Translations under genes and position numbers: made by a program | Source: CBDDFS01 sp965227255 | Lineage (GTDB): Bacteria; Bacteroidota; Bacteroidia; Flavobacteriales_E; Vicingaceae | Direction of reading: 5' to 3' | NCBI GenBank assembly: GCA_965227255.1 | Contig: CBDDFS010000006.1 | Coordinates: forward strand, 124,001 to 188,000 | Length of the DNA stretch: 64,000 bases | Part shown: positions 1 through 9,061 of the stretch, piece after piece | How the letters are laid out: the number at the start of each line of letters is the position of its first letter | Position numbering within the stretch: position 1 is the stretch's first letter | The notes under the pieces: model-generated | Told to the model about the DNA's origin: nothing | Database searches by the model: none | The model's input: the letters and a program-made list of their open reading frames with translations, nothing else

Positions 1-1
1 T

Positions 2-922
2 AAAGAGATCTTCCGTGCAAAATATATTGCCAATTTCATTGCGGGCAATGAGACTGCCGATGTCAAGACTTATAAGCATCTGAATCATCCGATGTTTGGA
101 AAAGGTAGTGGCGATGAAAAGGATAATAAGTATTGGGAGGCTGTGATTCGTCAGTGTATAATTGGCGGATTAGTGATAAAAGAAATTGAGAATTACGGTG
201 TATTGAAGATCAGCGCGAAGGGCAAAGAATTCATGGCAAATCCAAGTCCTTTCATGTTGGTTAAGGCTCACAAATACGATGAAGAAGGCGATGATGACAT
301 CATTGTTAACCAGAAAGGAGGCGGAGGTGCTGCCGATGAACAATTATTTGGCATTCTCAAAGACCTGAACAAAAAGATCGCCAAGGAAAAGAATTTGCCA
401 CCTTACGTTGTCTTCCAAGAACCGTCATTGGAAGATATGGCAACCAGATATCCGATCAATATGGAGGAGCTTGTGAATATCGCCGGTGTTGGACAGGGTA
501 AAGCGAATAAGTTCGGAAATCCATTCCTTGATCTGATCAAGAAATATGTTGACGAAAACGAGATCGATCGTCCGGATGATATGGTGGTTAAATCCATTGT
601 CAATAAATCGGGACTAAAGGTTTTCGTAATTCAGAGCATTGATGCCAAAAGGTCCATTGAAGATATTGCCAGGGCCAAAGGCAAACAATCTGAAGACATC
701 ATGCAGGAGATTGAGAGGATCGTATCTTCCGGTACAAAACTCAACATCGACTACATTATAGATGAATTACTCGATCCCGAGTATCAGGAAGAAATCATGG
801 ATTTTATGAGAGATATGGAAGCTGATTCCATGGATGAAATGATATCTGAGTTTGATGAAGTCTATTCTGAAGAAGAACTTCGGCTGGTTAGAGTGAAGTT
901 CATATCTGAGATGGGGAATTAA
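2..922 (+). CDS. recQ: ATP-dependent DNA helicase RecQ, C-terminal part (5' end outside window)
   Basis: The reading frame is open from the window edge, so the start and the helicase core (DEAH and helicase C domains) lie upstream. What remains is the RecQ C-terminal half: the end of an RQC winged-helix region (about the first 75 residues, ending near GVLKISAKGKEFM), an HRDC domain (about residues 110-180, with LPPYVVFQEPSLEDMA and the helix-hairpin-like VNIAGVGQGKANKFG), and an acidic helical tail. RecQ unwinds DNA 3'-5' in recombination and fork repair; RQC and HRDC bind DNA. A methyltransferase gene follows after 21 bases. The family is clear from RQC plus HRDC order; the catalytic motifs cannot be checked here. 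Confidence 0.9.
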   Translation, partial: KEIFRAKYIANFIAGNETADVKTYKHLNHPMFGKGSGDEKDNKYWEAVIRQCIIGGLVIKEIENYGVLKISAKGKEFMANPSPFMLVKAHKYDEEGDDDIIVNQKGGGGAADEQLFGILKDLNKKIAKEKNLPPYVVFQEPSLEDMATRYPINMEELVNIAGVGQGKANKFGNPFLDLIKKYVDENEIDRPDDMVVKSIVNKSGLKVFVIQSIDAKRSIEDIARAKGKQSEDIMQEIERIVSSGTKLNIDYIIDELLDPEYQEEIMDFMRDMEADSMDEMISEFDEVYSEEELRLVRVKFISEMGN

Positions 923-943
923 TGCGAGGGATTTAATTTTACT

Positions 944-1585
944 ATGAACTTTTCTATTCTGAGGTTACTCGACAACTCAATCTTTTTTAAAGGATCCACG
1001 GATTACTGGAAGAACAGATATAAAGCCGGAAGAGATTCTGGCGAGGGGTCATATGGAAAATGGGCTGAGTTCAAAGCCAAGGTCATCAATGAGTTTATGG
1101 AAGAAAACAAAATTGAAGACATGATTGAACACGGCTGTGGTGATGGCAATCAACTAACTTATCTCAAAGTTCAAAAATATCTGGGACTGGATGTAAGTCA
1201 GGATGCCATCAATATTTGCAGAGAAAAATTCAAAGGAGACGATTCCAAATCATTCGCCCTGGTTTCTGATTACGATGGAAAGAAATTTTCTCTTTCCCTG
1301 TCACAGGATGTAATTTTTCATCTGACAGAAGATAACGTATATGAAGAATATATGGAGAAGCTATTCAATTCCTCCACCAAGTATGTTATGATCTATTCAA
1401 GTGATCATGCGGATAGGCGCCTAGTCAAATTAAAGCATGTAAAACATCGGAGTTTCAGCAATTGGGTGGAAAGAAATCGAACAGACTTTGAACTGATAGA
1501 TACTATAGATACTGAAATACCGGACATTCCAAAGAAAATACGGGACCTTAAGAAGTTTAAAATCTATAGAAGAAAAGAGTCTTAA
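944..1585 (+). CDS. class I SAM-dependent methyltransferase
   Basis: This 213-residue protein has the class I methyltransferase motif I as EHGCGDGNQ (about residues 62-70), followed by motif II-like YLGLDVSQDAI, where the Asp would bind the ribose of S-adenosylmethionine. The N-terminal SIFFKGSTDYWKNRYKAG resembles small methyltransferases found with glycan or small-molecule pathways, but the substrate cannot be read from sequence. No membrane segment or signal peptide is visible, so it should be cytoplasmic. It starts 21 bases after recQ and is followed by a lipoprotein gene in the same direction. Fold assignment is confident, function is not. Confidence 0.75.
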   Translation: MNFSILRLLDNSIFFKGSTDYWKNRYKAGRDSGEGSYGKWAEFKAKVINEFMEENKIEDMIEHGCGDGNQLTYLKVQKYLGLDVSQDAINICREKFKGDDSKSFALVSDYDGKKFSLSLSQDVIFHLTEDNVYEEYMEKLFNSSTKYVMIYSSDHADRRLVKLKHVKHRSFSNWVERNRTDFELIDTIDTEIPDIPKKIRDLKKFKIYRRKES

Positions 1586-1600
1586 GTCTTATATTTACAT

Positions 1601-2755
1601 ATGCTCAAAAGGTTAGCATGTGTTCTATTCATTATCCCTTTAATTACCTCCTGTCAAAAGGAACAATCTGAGCCCCGTGTTCAATTCAGGAATAAGCTTG
1701 TATCAGGTTCTGATGAAACTTTTATAAGAGAATTTGCTTATTCCGGGGATATGGAATTTCTTTCCGTTCAAGAGTTACCTGATGGCAGCTTCGCGCTTTG
1801 TGGTAATCATAAAAAATCGGCCATCATTTGTCTATTGAGCGAATATGGAAATACGGATTGGTATAAGACCAAAAAATATTTTGAAAATGAAGAAAGTTCA
1901 AGTACAACATCTAAAAGACTTGTGTCAACAACAAATTCAGAATTCGCATTATCCATGATTTCTTTTAAACCCAATTATGGATCTCACGGGATAGGCAGAC
2001 CTCCCTCCTGTCTCTCTAGTTTTTTGGGAATGAATGAACAGTCTTCAAGCATGTGGGAAATTCAAAGAGATCCAGGTGAGTGTCTTTATCTGTTGAGATG
2101 TCAGGACATGGTTTTTCATGATGACAACATTGTTTCCGTAGGATGGTGGGGAGATTATAGTCCACGTTCCTCCGGTTACTATGAAGTGATTAGGTATGGA
2201 AAGAGAATAAAGCACAATATGAATCCAGGTGATACAATAACCTCTCTCCAGTCCATCGGTAAAACCTCAGATGGAGGCTACATAATGTGCGGAGAAATCT
2301 TGAAAAATCGTTACAATAAAAGTGTTGACGTGGTTGTTGTAAAATTGAACCACAGATTTAACATAGAAAAAGTATTCAGATATGAGAATCCGAATACCAA
2401 ACAAAGCCAGTGCATACGAGAGTCCTCATCAGGATATATTTTTTCAGGAGAAGGAATTGGAATGACCAAAATTGACACTGAAGGACAAGTCATTTGGAAT
2501 ACAAACAACAGCGTTACTTATTTTGACAATACCAGTGATGGAAACATCATATGTATTTCTAAGCATTTTCTTATCAAAATTGATGCTAATTGGGGAGATA
2601 TTCTATGGTCGAAAAAATACAAAGGAGAAACAGATAGTCAATTTCATGAGGTACATGAAACGGCAGGTGGTGGATTTATCATCGTGGGTTCAAGGGAGGG
2701 CACTTCTAAGCAAAATGGTCTGGTGATCAAAACCGATTCTGAAGGAAATATCTGA
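1601..2755 (+). CDS. putative lipoprotein with beta-propeller-like repeats
   Basis: The N terminus is a lipoprotein signal with lipobox ITSC and acylated Cys at residue 18, so the protein should be anchored in the cell envelope. The body holds spaced repeats of the type S-x-DGGY-x-x-x-GE (TSDGGYIMCGE, TAGGGFIIVGSREG, LPDGSFALCGN) typical of Bacteroidota propeller-like secreted proteins. The C terminus stops at TDSEGNI just after a repeat, so there is no T9SS sorting domain. Its stop codon TGA directly abuts the stop of the convergent M20 peptidase gene through a shared TGATCA hexamer. Function unknown. Confidence 0.7.
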   Translation: MLKRLACVLFIIPLITSCQKEQSEPRVQFRNKLVSGSDETFIREFAYSGDMEFLSVQELPDGSFALCGNHKKSAIICLLSEYGNTDWYKTKKYFENEESSSTTSKRLVSTTNSEFALSMISFKPNYGSHGIGRPPSCLSSFLGMNEQSSSMWEIQRDPGECLYLLRCQDMVFHDDNIVSVGWWGDYSPRSSGYYEVIRYGKRIKHNMNPGDTITSLQSIGKTSDGGYIMCGEILKNRYNKSVDVVVVKLNHRFNIEKVFRYENPNTKQSQCIRESSSGYIFSGEGIGMTKIDTEGQVIWNTNNSVTYFDNTSDGNIICISKHFLIKIDANWGDILWSKKYKGETDSQFHEVHETAGGGFIIVGSREGTSKQNGLVIKTDSEGNI

Positions 2756-3937
2756 TCACGAATTTTTAATAGCCAAATAAGCCATCAATTTACTTCCCGT
2801 TTCCAGTGCTCGTTCATCCACCACAAATTCAGGTGAATGCAGTCCGGTGATTATATTTCCAGGGGTCCTTATCCCAAGCCTGTAAAAACAACTTTTGTAT
2901 TGCTGGGTGTAGAATGCAAAATCTTCAGATGTCATTCTAAGATCAAGATCAATTACATTGTCTTCACCTAAAAACAACTGTGCAGCGGTCTTGGAATTTT
3001 TCGTGGCCTCTTCATCATTGATCAAACAGGGATATCCTTTTCTGATTTCAATTTCAATTTCGGCTCCGCTTTCTTCCGCAATACTCTTTGTAATTCTTTC
3101 AAGATTCTGATGTACCCCTGCCCTCCAACTTTCATCCATGGTGCGGAATGTCCCTTCGATATGCACAAGTTTTGGAATCACATTCGTCGCTCCTTTTCCC
3201 TCAATCTTGCCAAATGTCAGCACGGTTGGGATTGTATCAGGAGTGTTCTCATCAACAAAATCCTTGAGAGCAAGAATAAGCTGAGATGAGGCTTTCAGCA
3301 CATCAACTGTCTTTTCAGGCATAGCGGCATGCCCGCCCGGACCTTTTACATCAATGTATATCTCATCCGCAGAAGCCATGTATAGACCAGGACGAAAACC
3401 GACTTTTCCTACTTCCAATTCAGCAAATACATGCTGTCCAATGATGACATCAGGCACAGGTTTGTTGAGCTCACCTGAAGCGATTACCTTGGTCGCTCCA
3501 CCGGGTAACTTTTCCTCACCGGGTTGGAAAAGAAGCTTCACACTGCCTTCAAACTCATCTTTCAATTCATTCAGGATCATACCGGCACCTAGCACACAGG
3601 ATGTATGAACGTCGTGACCGCAAGCATGCATCACACCTTCATTTCTAGATGCGAATTCCAATCCGGTATTCTCGAAAATAGGCAGCGCATCAATATCTCC
3701 CCTGAGCACCACTAATTTCTTTTCGGGATTCTGACCACGTATCATGCCAATCACCCCTGTATCTGCCACTGAATAGTTTTCAATGCCCAGATCGTCCAGG
3801 TTTTTTGAGATAAACTTTTGAGTTTCGAATTCCTGAAAGGACAACTCAGGATATTGATGAATGTGTCTTCGAATCTCAGTGATCTTTTCTTTTTTCGAAT
3901 CGAAGATTTGTTGAATTCTTTCTTTCAGATCACTCAT
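2756..3937 (-). CDS. M20 family amidohydrolase / metallopeptidase
   Basis: This 393-residue protein matches the M20D amidohydrolase family (hippurate hydrolase, N-acyl amino acid amidohydrolase, IAA-amino acid hydrolase). Visible motifs are RGDIDALP (about residue 79), the metal-binding HACGHDVH (104-111), GEE (around 142, catalytic Glu), and TSEDFAFY near the C terminus. It has no signal peptide and should hydrolyse N-acyl or N-aryl amino acids in the cytoplasm using two metal ions. It is the last gene of a leftward operon, its start overlapping the tauE-like stop by 4 bases. The exact substrate is not predictable. Confidence 0.88.
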   Translation of the reverse strand: MSDLKERIQQIFDSKKEKITEIRRHIHQYPELSFQEFETQKFISKNLDDLGIENYSVADTGVIGMIRGQNPEKKLVVLRGDIDALPIFENTGLEFASRNEGVMHACGHDVHTSCVLGAGMILNELKDEFEGSVKLLFQPGEEKLPGGATKVIASGELNKPVPDVIIGQHVFAELEVGKVGFRPGLYMASADEIYIDVKGPGGHAAMPEKTVDVLKASSQLILALKDFVDENTPDTIPTVLTFGKIEGKGATNVIPKLVHIEGTFRTMDESWRAGVHQNLERITKSIAEESGAEIEIEIRKGYPCLINDEEATKNSKTAAQLFLGEDNVIDLDLRMTSEDFAFYTQQYKSCFYRLGIRTPGNIITGLHSPEFVVDERALETGSKLMAYLAIKNS

Positions 3938-4305
3938 TTCGTAAAGAAGATCAGTTTAAGTGCAACAAATAACATAAAGACTCCGAAAATCCTTTTTAGC
4001 GTTATCTCCTGAATACCCAAGGCAAATTTTGAACCAAAAAAACCACCGATCACGAAAGCAAGTGCAATGATCAATCCGGCTTTTATGTCAAGATTTCCTG
4101 TTTTGAAGTAATTCCAGGCGGCAAGAATTCCAATGGGCAAGAGCATAAGTCCCAGACTGGTTCCTTGTGCCTCGTGTTGAGACATGCCTATGAAAAAAAC
4201 CAGGGCAGGCACTATGATGAGTCCTCCGCCAACTCCAAAGAGTCCGCTGAGTACACCTGCTGCCAGGCCGATAATGATTAAAATAAATACTTGACTAATG
4301 GCCAT
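3934..4305 (-). CDS. TauE/SafE family membrane permease, single-repeat form
   Basis: The protein is 123 residues with about four hydrophobic segments and the TauE/SafE (DUF81) signature GLFGVGGGLIIVPAL near residue 23, followed by QGTSLGLMLLPIG. Classical TauE transporters are about 250 residues with two inverted repeats; this one has a single repeat. Short forms of this size with intact ends are common in Bacteroidota, so I read it as a natural half-size permease that probably dimerises and not as a truncation. It overlaps the upstream surface-protein gene by 1 base and the downstream M20 gene by 4 bases, so the three genes are likely translationally coupled. Family members move sulfonates, sulfite or similar anions; substrate unknown here. 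Confidence 0.8.
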   Translation of the reverse strand: MAISQVFILIIIGLAAGVLSGLFGVGGGLIIVPALVFFIGMSQHEAQGTSLGLMLLPIGILAAWNYFKTGNLDIKAGLIIALAFVIGGFFGSKFALGIQEITLKRIFGVFMLFVALKLIFFTK

Positions 4306-7300
4306 TAAATGTCCAAACTTAGTGAAAAATGCACCCTTCTTGGTTGAACAATGTCATTCTCCACTCCCCATGCCCAATCGATGCGCATAAAGTAACCCAT
4401 CAGGGCCATACGAATACCAAAGCCATAAGCCCCAACGATAGGCTCATTGCTTTTCTTGAGGGTGATCTGAACCGAACCCTGATCGATCTCTTCCTTGATC
4501 TGGTCGTTTTCTTCCGAATAAGGATCTGTTCCCGTCCAGGCGGTTCCAATATCTCCAAAGCCAATGAGCTGGAAATTCTTCAGGAAGGGGGATCGAATTG
4601 GTCTTCTCACAAAATATCGGAAGATAGGCCACCTTAACTCCGTATTCACCAGAACCATAGAATTCCCGTTCCTGATGTTTTGCTGGAAACCTCTCAGATT
4701 CGTTGCATTGGCCTGGAACATATAATTCTGGTCATCTCCATTGATAGGCTGCTGGGTATTGAATCGATTGTTGCCCATCCAGTTGTCGACACCACCCAAA
4801 TAATAAACAAGCTTACCCGTACCAAAACTTGTAGAAGCAGCAAAGCGTGTTACAAATATGGCCTCGCGGTGTATCCTTTGATAATGTCGGAAGTCTGCTC
4901 CAACCACATTGATATTTTCCTGATTATCATCCAGTTTCTTATAGGCCTCGCCGTAAATCTTGTAGCGCGTTCCGAACTTAATGTTGATGCCTTTATCTCT
5001 TGTGTTGTCATAGACATAGGCCATTTTATATGATGCCCAGTAATCGTCCAGAATGTCAGCCTGAAGGCTGCTTTGGTCTATGGCAAGTGGTGTAGACCTG
5101 TCTCTCCTTCCTTCGAAGAACATGTGGAAACTACTCACTTCCGTGAAAGGATATTTCAAAAGTAATGCTCCTCTCAATGTTCTCAGTTTGTATTCCAGCG
5201 TTCCTGCGGCGTAGCCTCCGTTTGAAATACCGACAAAGTACTCCTTATCCAGCCTTTTCTTCAGATTCTGATAACTGAGAAAGTATTCATGGGTGCCCTG
5301 TCCCAATCTCACCCCACCGTATATTTTATGATCTTCAAAAAGATCGGAAATACCAAGGATCATGCTTACACCAACATCCGGTGATTGATAGGTGCCGGTG
5401 AAAGGTTGATACTGTTGATTCAGGTATGTGTTGTTGATCTGCAATATGGATTGATCACGGAAGAAAGACAGATTGTAATTTCTCTGTTGAGGCAAGGAGA
5501 ATTCGTCCAGACCTTCCTCCTGAGTTTTGTCGAGTTTATCGAAAACAATAACTTCTTTCTCATACGACAATTCTGTGCTTCGGCGATCGCTGAAACGATA
5601 GTTATGGATGTTGATCTCACCGGGTCGACTCTGATGATCATCCACAATCACTGTCATTTGCTGGAAAGGCAATACCTTTTCACCTTCTTTCAATTTCTCA
5701 TTTCCATCTGCTACTTCACCTTCTTCAAGTGGCGGTTTTCCTTCAAGTGCACCACCCTTCATGTGGAATCTTTTGTTTTCGAAATAGAGATAGGCCTCTT
5801 CACCGACTTCACCGGTTGAGGTGAACTCCCGAATATTCCTCTTGAAGTTGCTCATCTCATCTTTTGTATAGAAATGTCGATAGTGAATGATGGTGTCAAT
5901 TGAGCTGATGGCACTATCGTACATGGTTCGATAGATGTTCATTCTACCTTTTTCATCACTGATATAATAGATCTCTCCATTACGATATTCAATCGGATTG
6001 GATTCATTCGCATTCTCTGTTTCCGTAATTCTCCTTAAGGTGGTATTCTTTTTACCAATCTTGTATGCAAAGAGATCCGTGTGCAAAGCCGAAGAATCTA
6101 CTTCTGTATTTCCATGTTCAAGATCATTGCTTAGTCGGTTCGAACTAAAAACGATTTCTTTTGAGTCATTGACAAAAATTGGATTCAGATCATCGTAGCG
6201 GTCATCCGTGATCTTCTGCTGTGTATTACCGGCAATATTGTAGATGTAGATATCAGACTGACCCTCGTATACTCCACTGAAAGTCATTTGTCTTCCATCT
6301 CTTGAATACGACAAATCCAAAATGTCCTCCATCAGGAATACCTTTCTGCGAGTGGTTTTGCCGCGGTCGACCTCATAAAAGTTCAAAAGGAGTTTGCCTT
6401 TCTTCTGATAGGTGAAAGCAAGTATCTCTCCCGTTGGGTGCCAGGCCATTCTTGGGTAAAGTGAATTAACCGGTCGATCCAGTTTGATACCATGTTTGAA
6501 TATCTTCTTTTTCTTCTTTCGATTCTTATCGTAGATATAGATCTTGGCCTTTCCCTTTTTGTTCGTCGCATAGGTGTAATAATTTCCACTTGGATCGGCT
6601 TTGAACTGATAATAAAGTCTTCTCTTCTTTGCCTTTTTCTTCATGATCTTCTCATCAGGCATCTGAATCTGAAGTCCATCTTTCTTATATTTTTCATCAA
6701 GCCAGGCGTTCCATTCATTCATTAAGTCCTTTAGGTTGATACCAAGAACATACATGAATCCACTTTCCACATCACGATTGATCTTGGTGACAAAAAGAAT
6801 ATTGGAAATAACACTCTCTCCATATGTCTCAGAGATGTAAGTCCATACACTGTGTCCGGCATACTTGGCCTCTTCTCCTTCAAGACGAACCAATTTATCA
6901 TACCTGCCACTCACTGTACCATCTTTCACGATGTCATTTATCTCCGTATCCCATCCTCTGGATAAATAGGACACAAGACCGGTGAAATACCAATCGGGCA
7001 TTTTGTACATGTCACTATTCCGGACTATGTTACGCCAGTCTCCACCGTAGAGGAAGTTGCTCAACAACACCTCGGCTGTCCCGGCCCGCAATTCTCTCTC
7101 CAGCTTTTGGTGGTCTCCTTCAAAGTACAGAAATACCTTGGTGCCTATCACCTTGTTTACACCACCCAGGTTCGTCTGTTCATCAACTATTCCAATATTT
7201 GATTGCTTGTAATGATCGTATTTGTTGTAGAGGATATATCGAATCCTCTCATGATTATAGAATTCAAAGAAGGCTTCGAGATCTGCAATATGCTTTTTTG

Positions 7301-7511
7301 CCGCTTTGGATGAATAAATGGCAATCTCCTTTCCACCGGTATAGAAATAGGTCTCGTAATTTTTGAAACGGAAATACTGCCATTCGAATTCATCAAACTG
7401 CACCCTGTTCTTTCCAAAGGTCATGTTCGAACCATCGTAGAACTGACCCCGGACAGAAAGAGAAAAAATGATAAAAAGACCTGTGTATAATAATCTTCGC
7501 ATCCGCAGCAT
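4305..7511 (-). CDS. TolB-like propeller plus outer-membrane beta-barrel protein
   Basis: This protein of about 1068 residues begins with a signal peptide (hydrophobic LLYTGLFIIFSLSV then RGQ). The N-terminal third contains a region resembling peptidase-MA-type folds (PDWYFTGLVSYLSRGW) but without a HExxH zinc motif. The middle has TolB/WD40-like blades (AWHPTGEILAFTY, LSYSRDGRQMTFSG, PIFVNDSKEIVFSSNR). The C-terminal 400 residues have alternating beta strands ending in an aromatic-rich barrel closure (HFSLSLDI), consistent with a surface-antigen (BamA-like) barrel. ATG codons at 7511 and 7502 are both possible; a TTG further upstream at 7517 is less likely. It leads an operon with tauE and the M20 gene. 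Likely outer-membrane; role unknown. Confidence 0.75.
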   Translation of the reverse strand: MLRMRRLLYTGLFIIFSLSVRGQFYDGSNMTFGKNRVQFDEFEWQYFRFKNYETYFYTGGKEIAIYSSKAAKKHIADLEAFFEFYNHERIRYILYNKYDHYKQSNIGIVDEQTNLGGVNKVIGTKVFLYFEGDHQKLERELRAGTAEVLLSNFLYGGDWRNIVRNSDMYKMPDWYFTGLVSYLSRGWDTEINDIVKDGTVSGRYDKLVRLEGEEAKYAGHSVWTYISETYGESVISNILFVTKINRDVESGFMYVLGINLKDLMNEWNAWLDEKYKKDGLQIQMPDEKIMKKKAKKRRLYYQFKADPSGNYYTYATNKKGKAKIYIYDKNRKKKKKIFKHGIKLDRPVNSLYPRMAWHPTGEILAFTYQKKGKLLLNFYEVDRGKTTRRKVFLMEDILDLSYSRDGRQMTFSGVYEGQSDIYIYNIAGNTQQKITDDRYDDLNPIFVNDSKEIVFSSNRLSNDLEHGNTEVDSSALHTDLFAYKIGKKNTTLRRITETENANESNPIEYRNGEIYYISDEKGRMNIYRTMYDSAISSIDTIIHYRHFYTKDEMSNFKRNIREFTSTGEVGEEAYLYFENKRFHMKGGALEGKPPLEEGEVADGNEKLKEGEKVLPFQQMTVIVDDHQSRPGEINIHNYRFSDRRSTELSYEKEVIVFDKLDKTQEEGLDEFSLPQQRNYNLSFFRDQSILQINNTYLNQQYQPFTGTYQSPDVGVSMILGISDLFEDHKIYGGVRLGQGTHEYFLSYQNLKKRLDKEYFVGISNGGYAAGTLEYKLRTLRGALLLKYPFTEVSSFHMFFEGRRDRSTPLAIDQSSLQADILDDYWASYKMAYVYDNTRDKGINIKFGTRYKIYGEAYKKLDDNQENINVVGADFRHYQRIHREAIFVTRFAASTSFGTGKLVYYLGGVDNWMGNNRFNTQQPINGDDQNYMFQANATNLRGFQQNIRNGNSMVLVNTELRWPIFRYFVRRPIRSPFLKNFQLIGFGDIGTAWTGTDPYSEENDQIKEEIDQGSVQITLKKSNEPIVGAYGFGIRMALMGYFMRIDWAWGVENDIVQPRRVHFSLSLDI

Positions 7512-7528
7512 TAACAATCGCAGAAAGG

Positions 7529-7536
7529 TAAAGTTA
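7529..7536 (-). promoter_or_regulatory. possible -7 promoter element for the propeller/barrel operon
   Basis: On the minus strand this reads TAACTTTA, seven of eight matches to the Bacteroidota -7 consensus TAnnTTTG, and lies about 17 bases before the candidate ATG at 7511. No convincing -33 TTTG is seen, so support is modest. Confidence 0.35.
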
Positions 7537-7603
7537 ACGAATAAATGCTCGGAATCCGAGTGCGCCTATACCCTGTGATTTACAGTCCTGAAAAGGCGTG
7601 GGA

Positions 7604-8125
7604 CTAGAACAAATGCTTAACTTCTTTCTTCAGAATAAGTATGCCTTTGTCGTAAGGAGGAATATCTTCCTCTTCGATTTTCTGAAATAAAGCTTGAGTG
7701 AGATCCATGGCACTTCCCTTTCCTCCTATTTCCGCCATCGACATATGAATTAGTTTAACCGTCTCTTCCCTCGCCGTTTTCAATGCATTCCAGGCGTCAT
7801 CACTCATGTAGATCTGCTGAGACAAATTGTGTTCATACTCGGAACGAATCGACTGGATCATGCTCATTTGAAGCTGATCTGCCTTCATTCCGGGTTTAGT
7901 AACTCGCTTTACCATGTTCTCGATATTGATTCTCTCAAGAAAGAGAACTGCTCTTTCATAGGCTTGCAATCGAATCGGTGTGATGGTCTTCATGCTCGAC
8001 TTCTTCAACTCGAAGAGCTGTTTGCGATATTCGCTGTCGAGAAATTTCTTCATCACAAAAAATGTCGCCACAAACACAATGATGGCGGGCACAGTGTACT
8101 TGAGTATTTCTAACGCTTCTTCCAT
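7604..8125 (-). CDS. conserved Bacteroidota protein with one N-terminal membrane segment
   Basis: The 173-residue protein has a single transmembrane helix at about residues 10-27 (YTVPAIIVFVATFFVM), followed by a basic and helical cytoplasmic domain with PIRLQAYERAVLFLERI. I recognise the layout from an uncharacterised family that is widespread in Bacteroidota, but know no function. It is probably an inner-membrane protein with the helical domain in the cytoplasm. It stands alone, with about 90 bases on each side, and is transcribed in the same direction as its neighbours. Confidence 0.65.
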   Translation of the reverse strand: MEEALEILKYTVPAIIVFVATFFVMKKFLDSEYRKQLFELKKSSMKTITPIRLQAYERAVLFLERINIENMVKRVTKPGMKADQLQMSMIQSIRSEYEHNLSQQIYMSDDAWNALKTAREETVKLIHMSMAEIGGKGSAMDLTQALFQKIEEEDIPPYDKGILILKKEVKHLF

Positions 8126-8222
8126 AATTCTCTGCTTGATTTTCAGAAATAACGCTCAAATGTAAAAATAGATTGTGACTCTTCATGATTTTAGTCGGTG
8201 GAGCATTTGGTTGATTGAACAC

Positions 8223-8927
8223 TTATTCATCTTTCTTCCTGAATAAATATGTTTTGTCAATTTTTTCCAAATGTTCATTGTAATAAGCAAGGATCATTTT
8301 ATTTCTTCTGCTGGAGAGCACCTGGTATTTGTATTTCTCATCCGTGATTCTGAACATAAATCCACGCATAATTACTGAAACTTGATAATCCGCAATGGCA
8401 GGCAAACTTCCGGTCACACTCCTGTAACCAACGTAAGTGGCTCTAAATTCATAACCTGAAATATCTCTTGGTAGTTTAACCCTGGCATAGCCATGAATAT
8501 CCGTTTGTATTCTCTTCCAATAATAGATTGAATCACTGTTAATTCTTTCACCAATTTCAATAGTTACATACGGCAAAATGATATCCTCTGAGTTTCCATC
8601 AACCAATTGAAATTCATACTGAATTTTATCATGTATAGGTTCTGAACCCTCTTCTATGTAGAATCCTCCTTCACGATAATCAGGAGGTCTGGTGAAGTGA
8701 AGAATTAAAGTATCTTCTTTAAAAGTATAATTGCCGCTACCTATTTCTCCACCCATGCAGCCCCAATCTTCGTAAATGAATGCTGAATCTCGATTAAATT
8801 CTATACAGGTTCCGGCATATCCTGGAGGATTGCAATATTTACCTTCCATTTTTCCCTGAGCATAGCCTTCAATAACGAAAAAGCAAAATATGAATGATAT
8901 GAATCTCACGAGATTAAAATTAGCCAT
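8223..8927 (-). CDS. secreted hypothetical protein with a carboxypeptidase-regulatory-like domain
   Basis: I start this gene at an internal ATG because MANFNLVRFISFIFCFFVIEGYAQG is a clean signal peptide, while the longer frame upstream encodes basic, non-signal sequence. The mature protein of about 210 residues has Cys-containing N-terminal sequence (YCNPPGYAGTCIEF) and a later stretch, GYARVKLPRDISGYEFRATY then VGYRSV, that resembles the CarboxypepD_reg-like beta-sandwich common in Bacteroidota envelope proteins. No lipobox and no T9SS C-terminal domain are seen. Function unknown; it is divergent from the aminotransferase gene. Confidence 0.6.
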   Translation of the reverse strand: MANFNLVRFISFIFCFFVIEGYAQGKMEGKYCNPPGYAGTCIEFNRDSAFIYEDWGCMGGEIGSGNYTFKEDTLILHFTRPPDYREGGFYIEEGSEPIHDKIQYEFQLVDGNSEDIILPYVTIEIGERINSDSIYYWKRIQTDIHGYARVKLPRDISGYEFRATYVGYRSVTGSLPAIADYQVSVIMRGFMFRITDEKYKYQVLSSRRNKMILAYYNEHLEKIDKTYLFRKKDE

Positions 8928-9037
8928 TTGTCGGCAGCATACATACAGGTAATTTGTAAATAACCTCGTCTTATTTCTAAAGCGTGAAATCAAACTTTGA
9001 ATGAGCAAAATCATTCTGCTCGATAATGTTTATTTCT

Positions 9038-9045
9038 TAGCTTTG
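9038..9045 (+). promoter_or_regulatory. -7 promoter element for the aminotransferase operon
   Basis: TAGCTTTG matches the Bacteroidota -7 consensus TAnnTTTG exactly and ends 16 bases before the ATG, a usual spacing. The -33 region is weak. It would drive the run of genes from the aminotransferase to menG. Confidence 0.55.
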
Positions 9046-9061
9046 CGCCTGTTCCAAGCAC

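Noticed and set aside
7549..7565. Terminator hairpin CTCGG-AAT-CCGAG
   Set aside because: The stem is only 5 bases and no T run follows on either strand.
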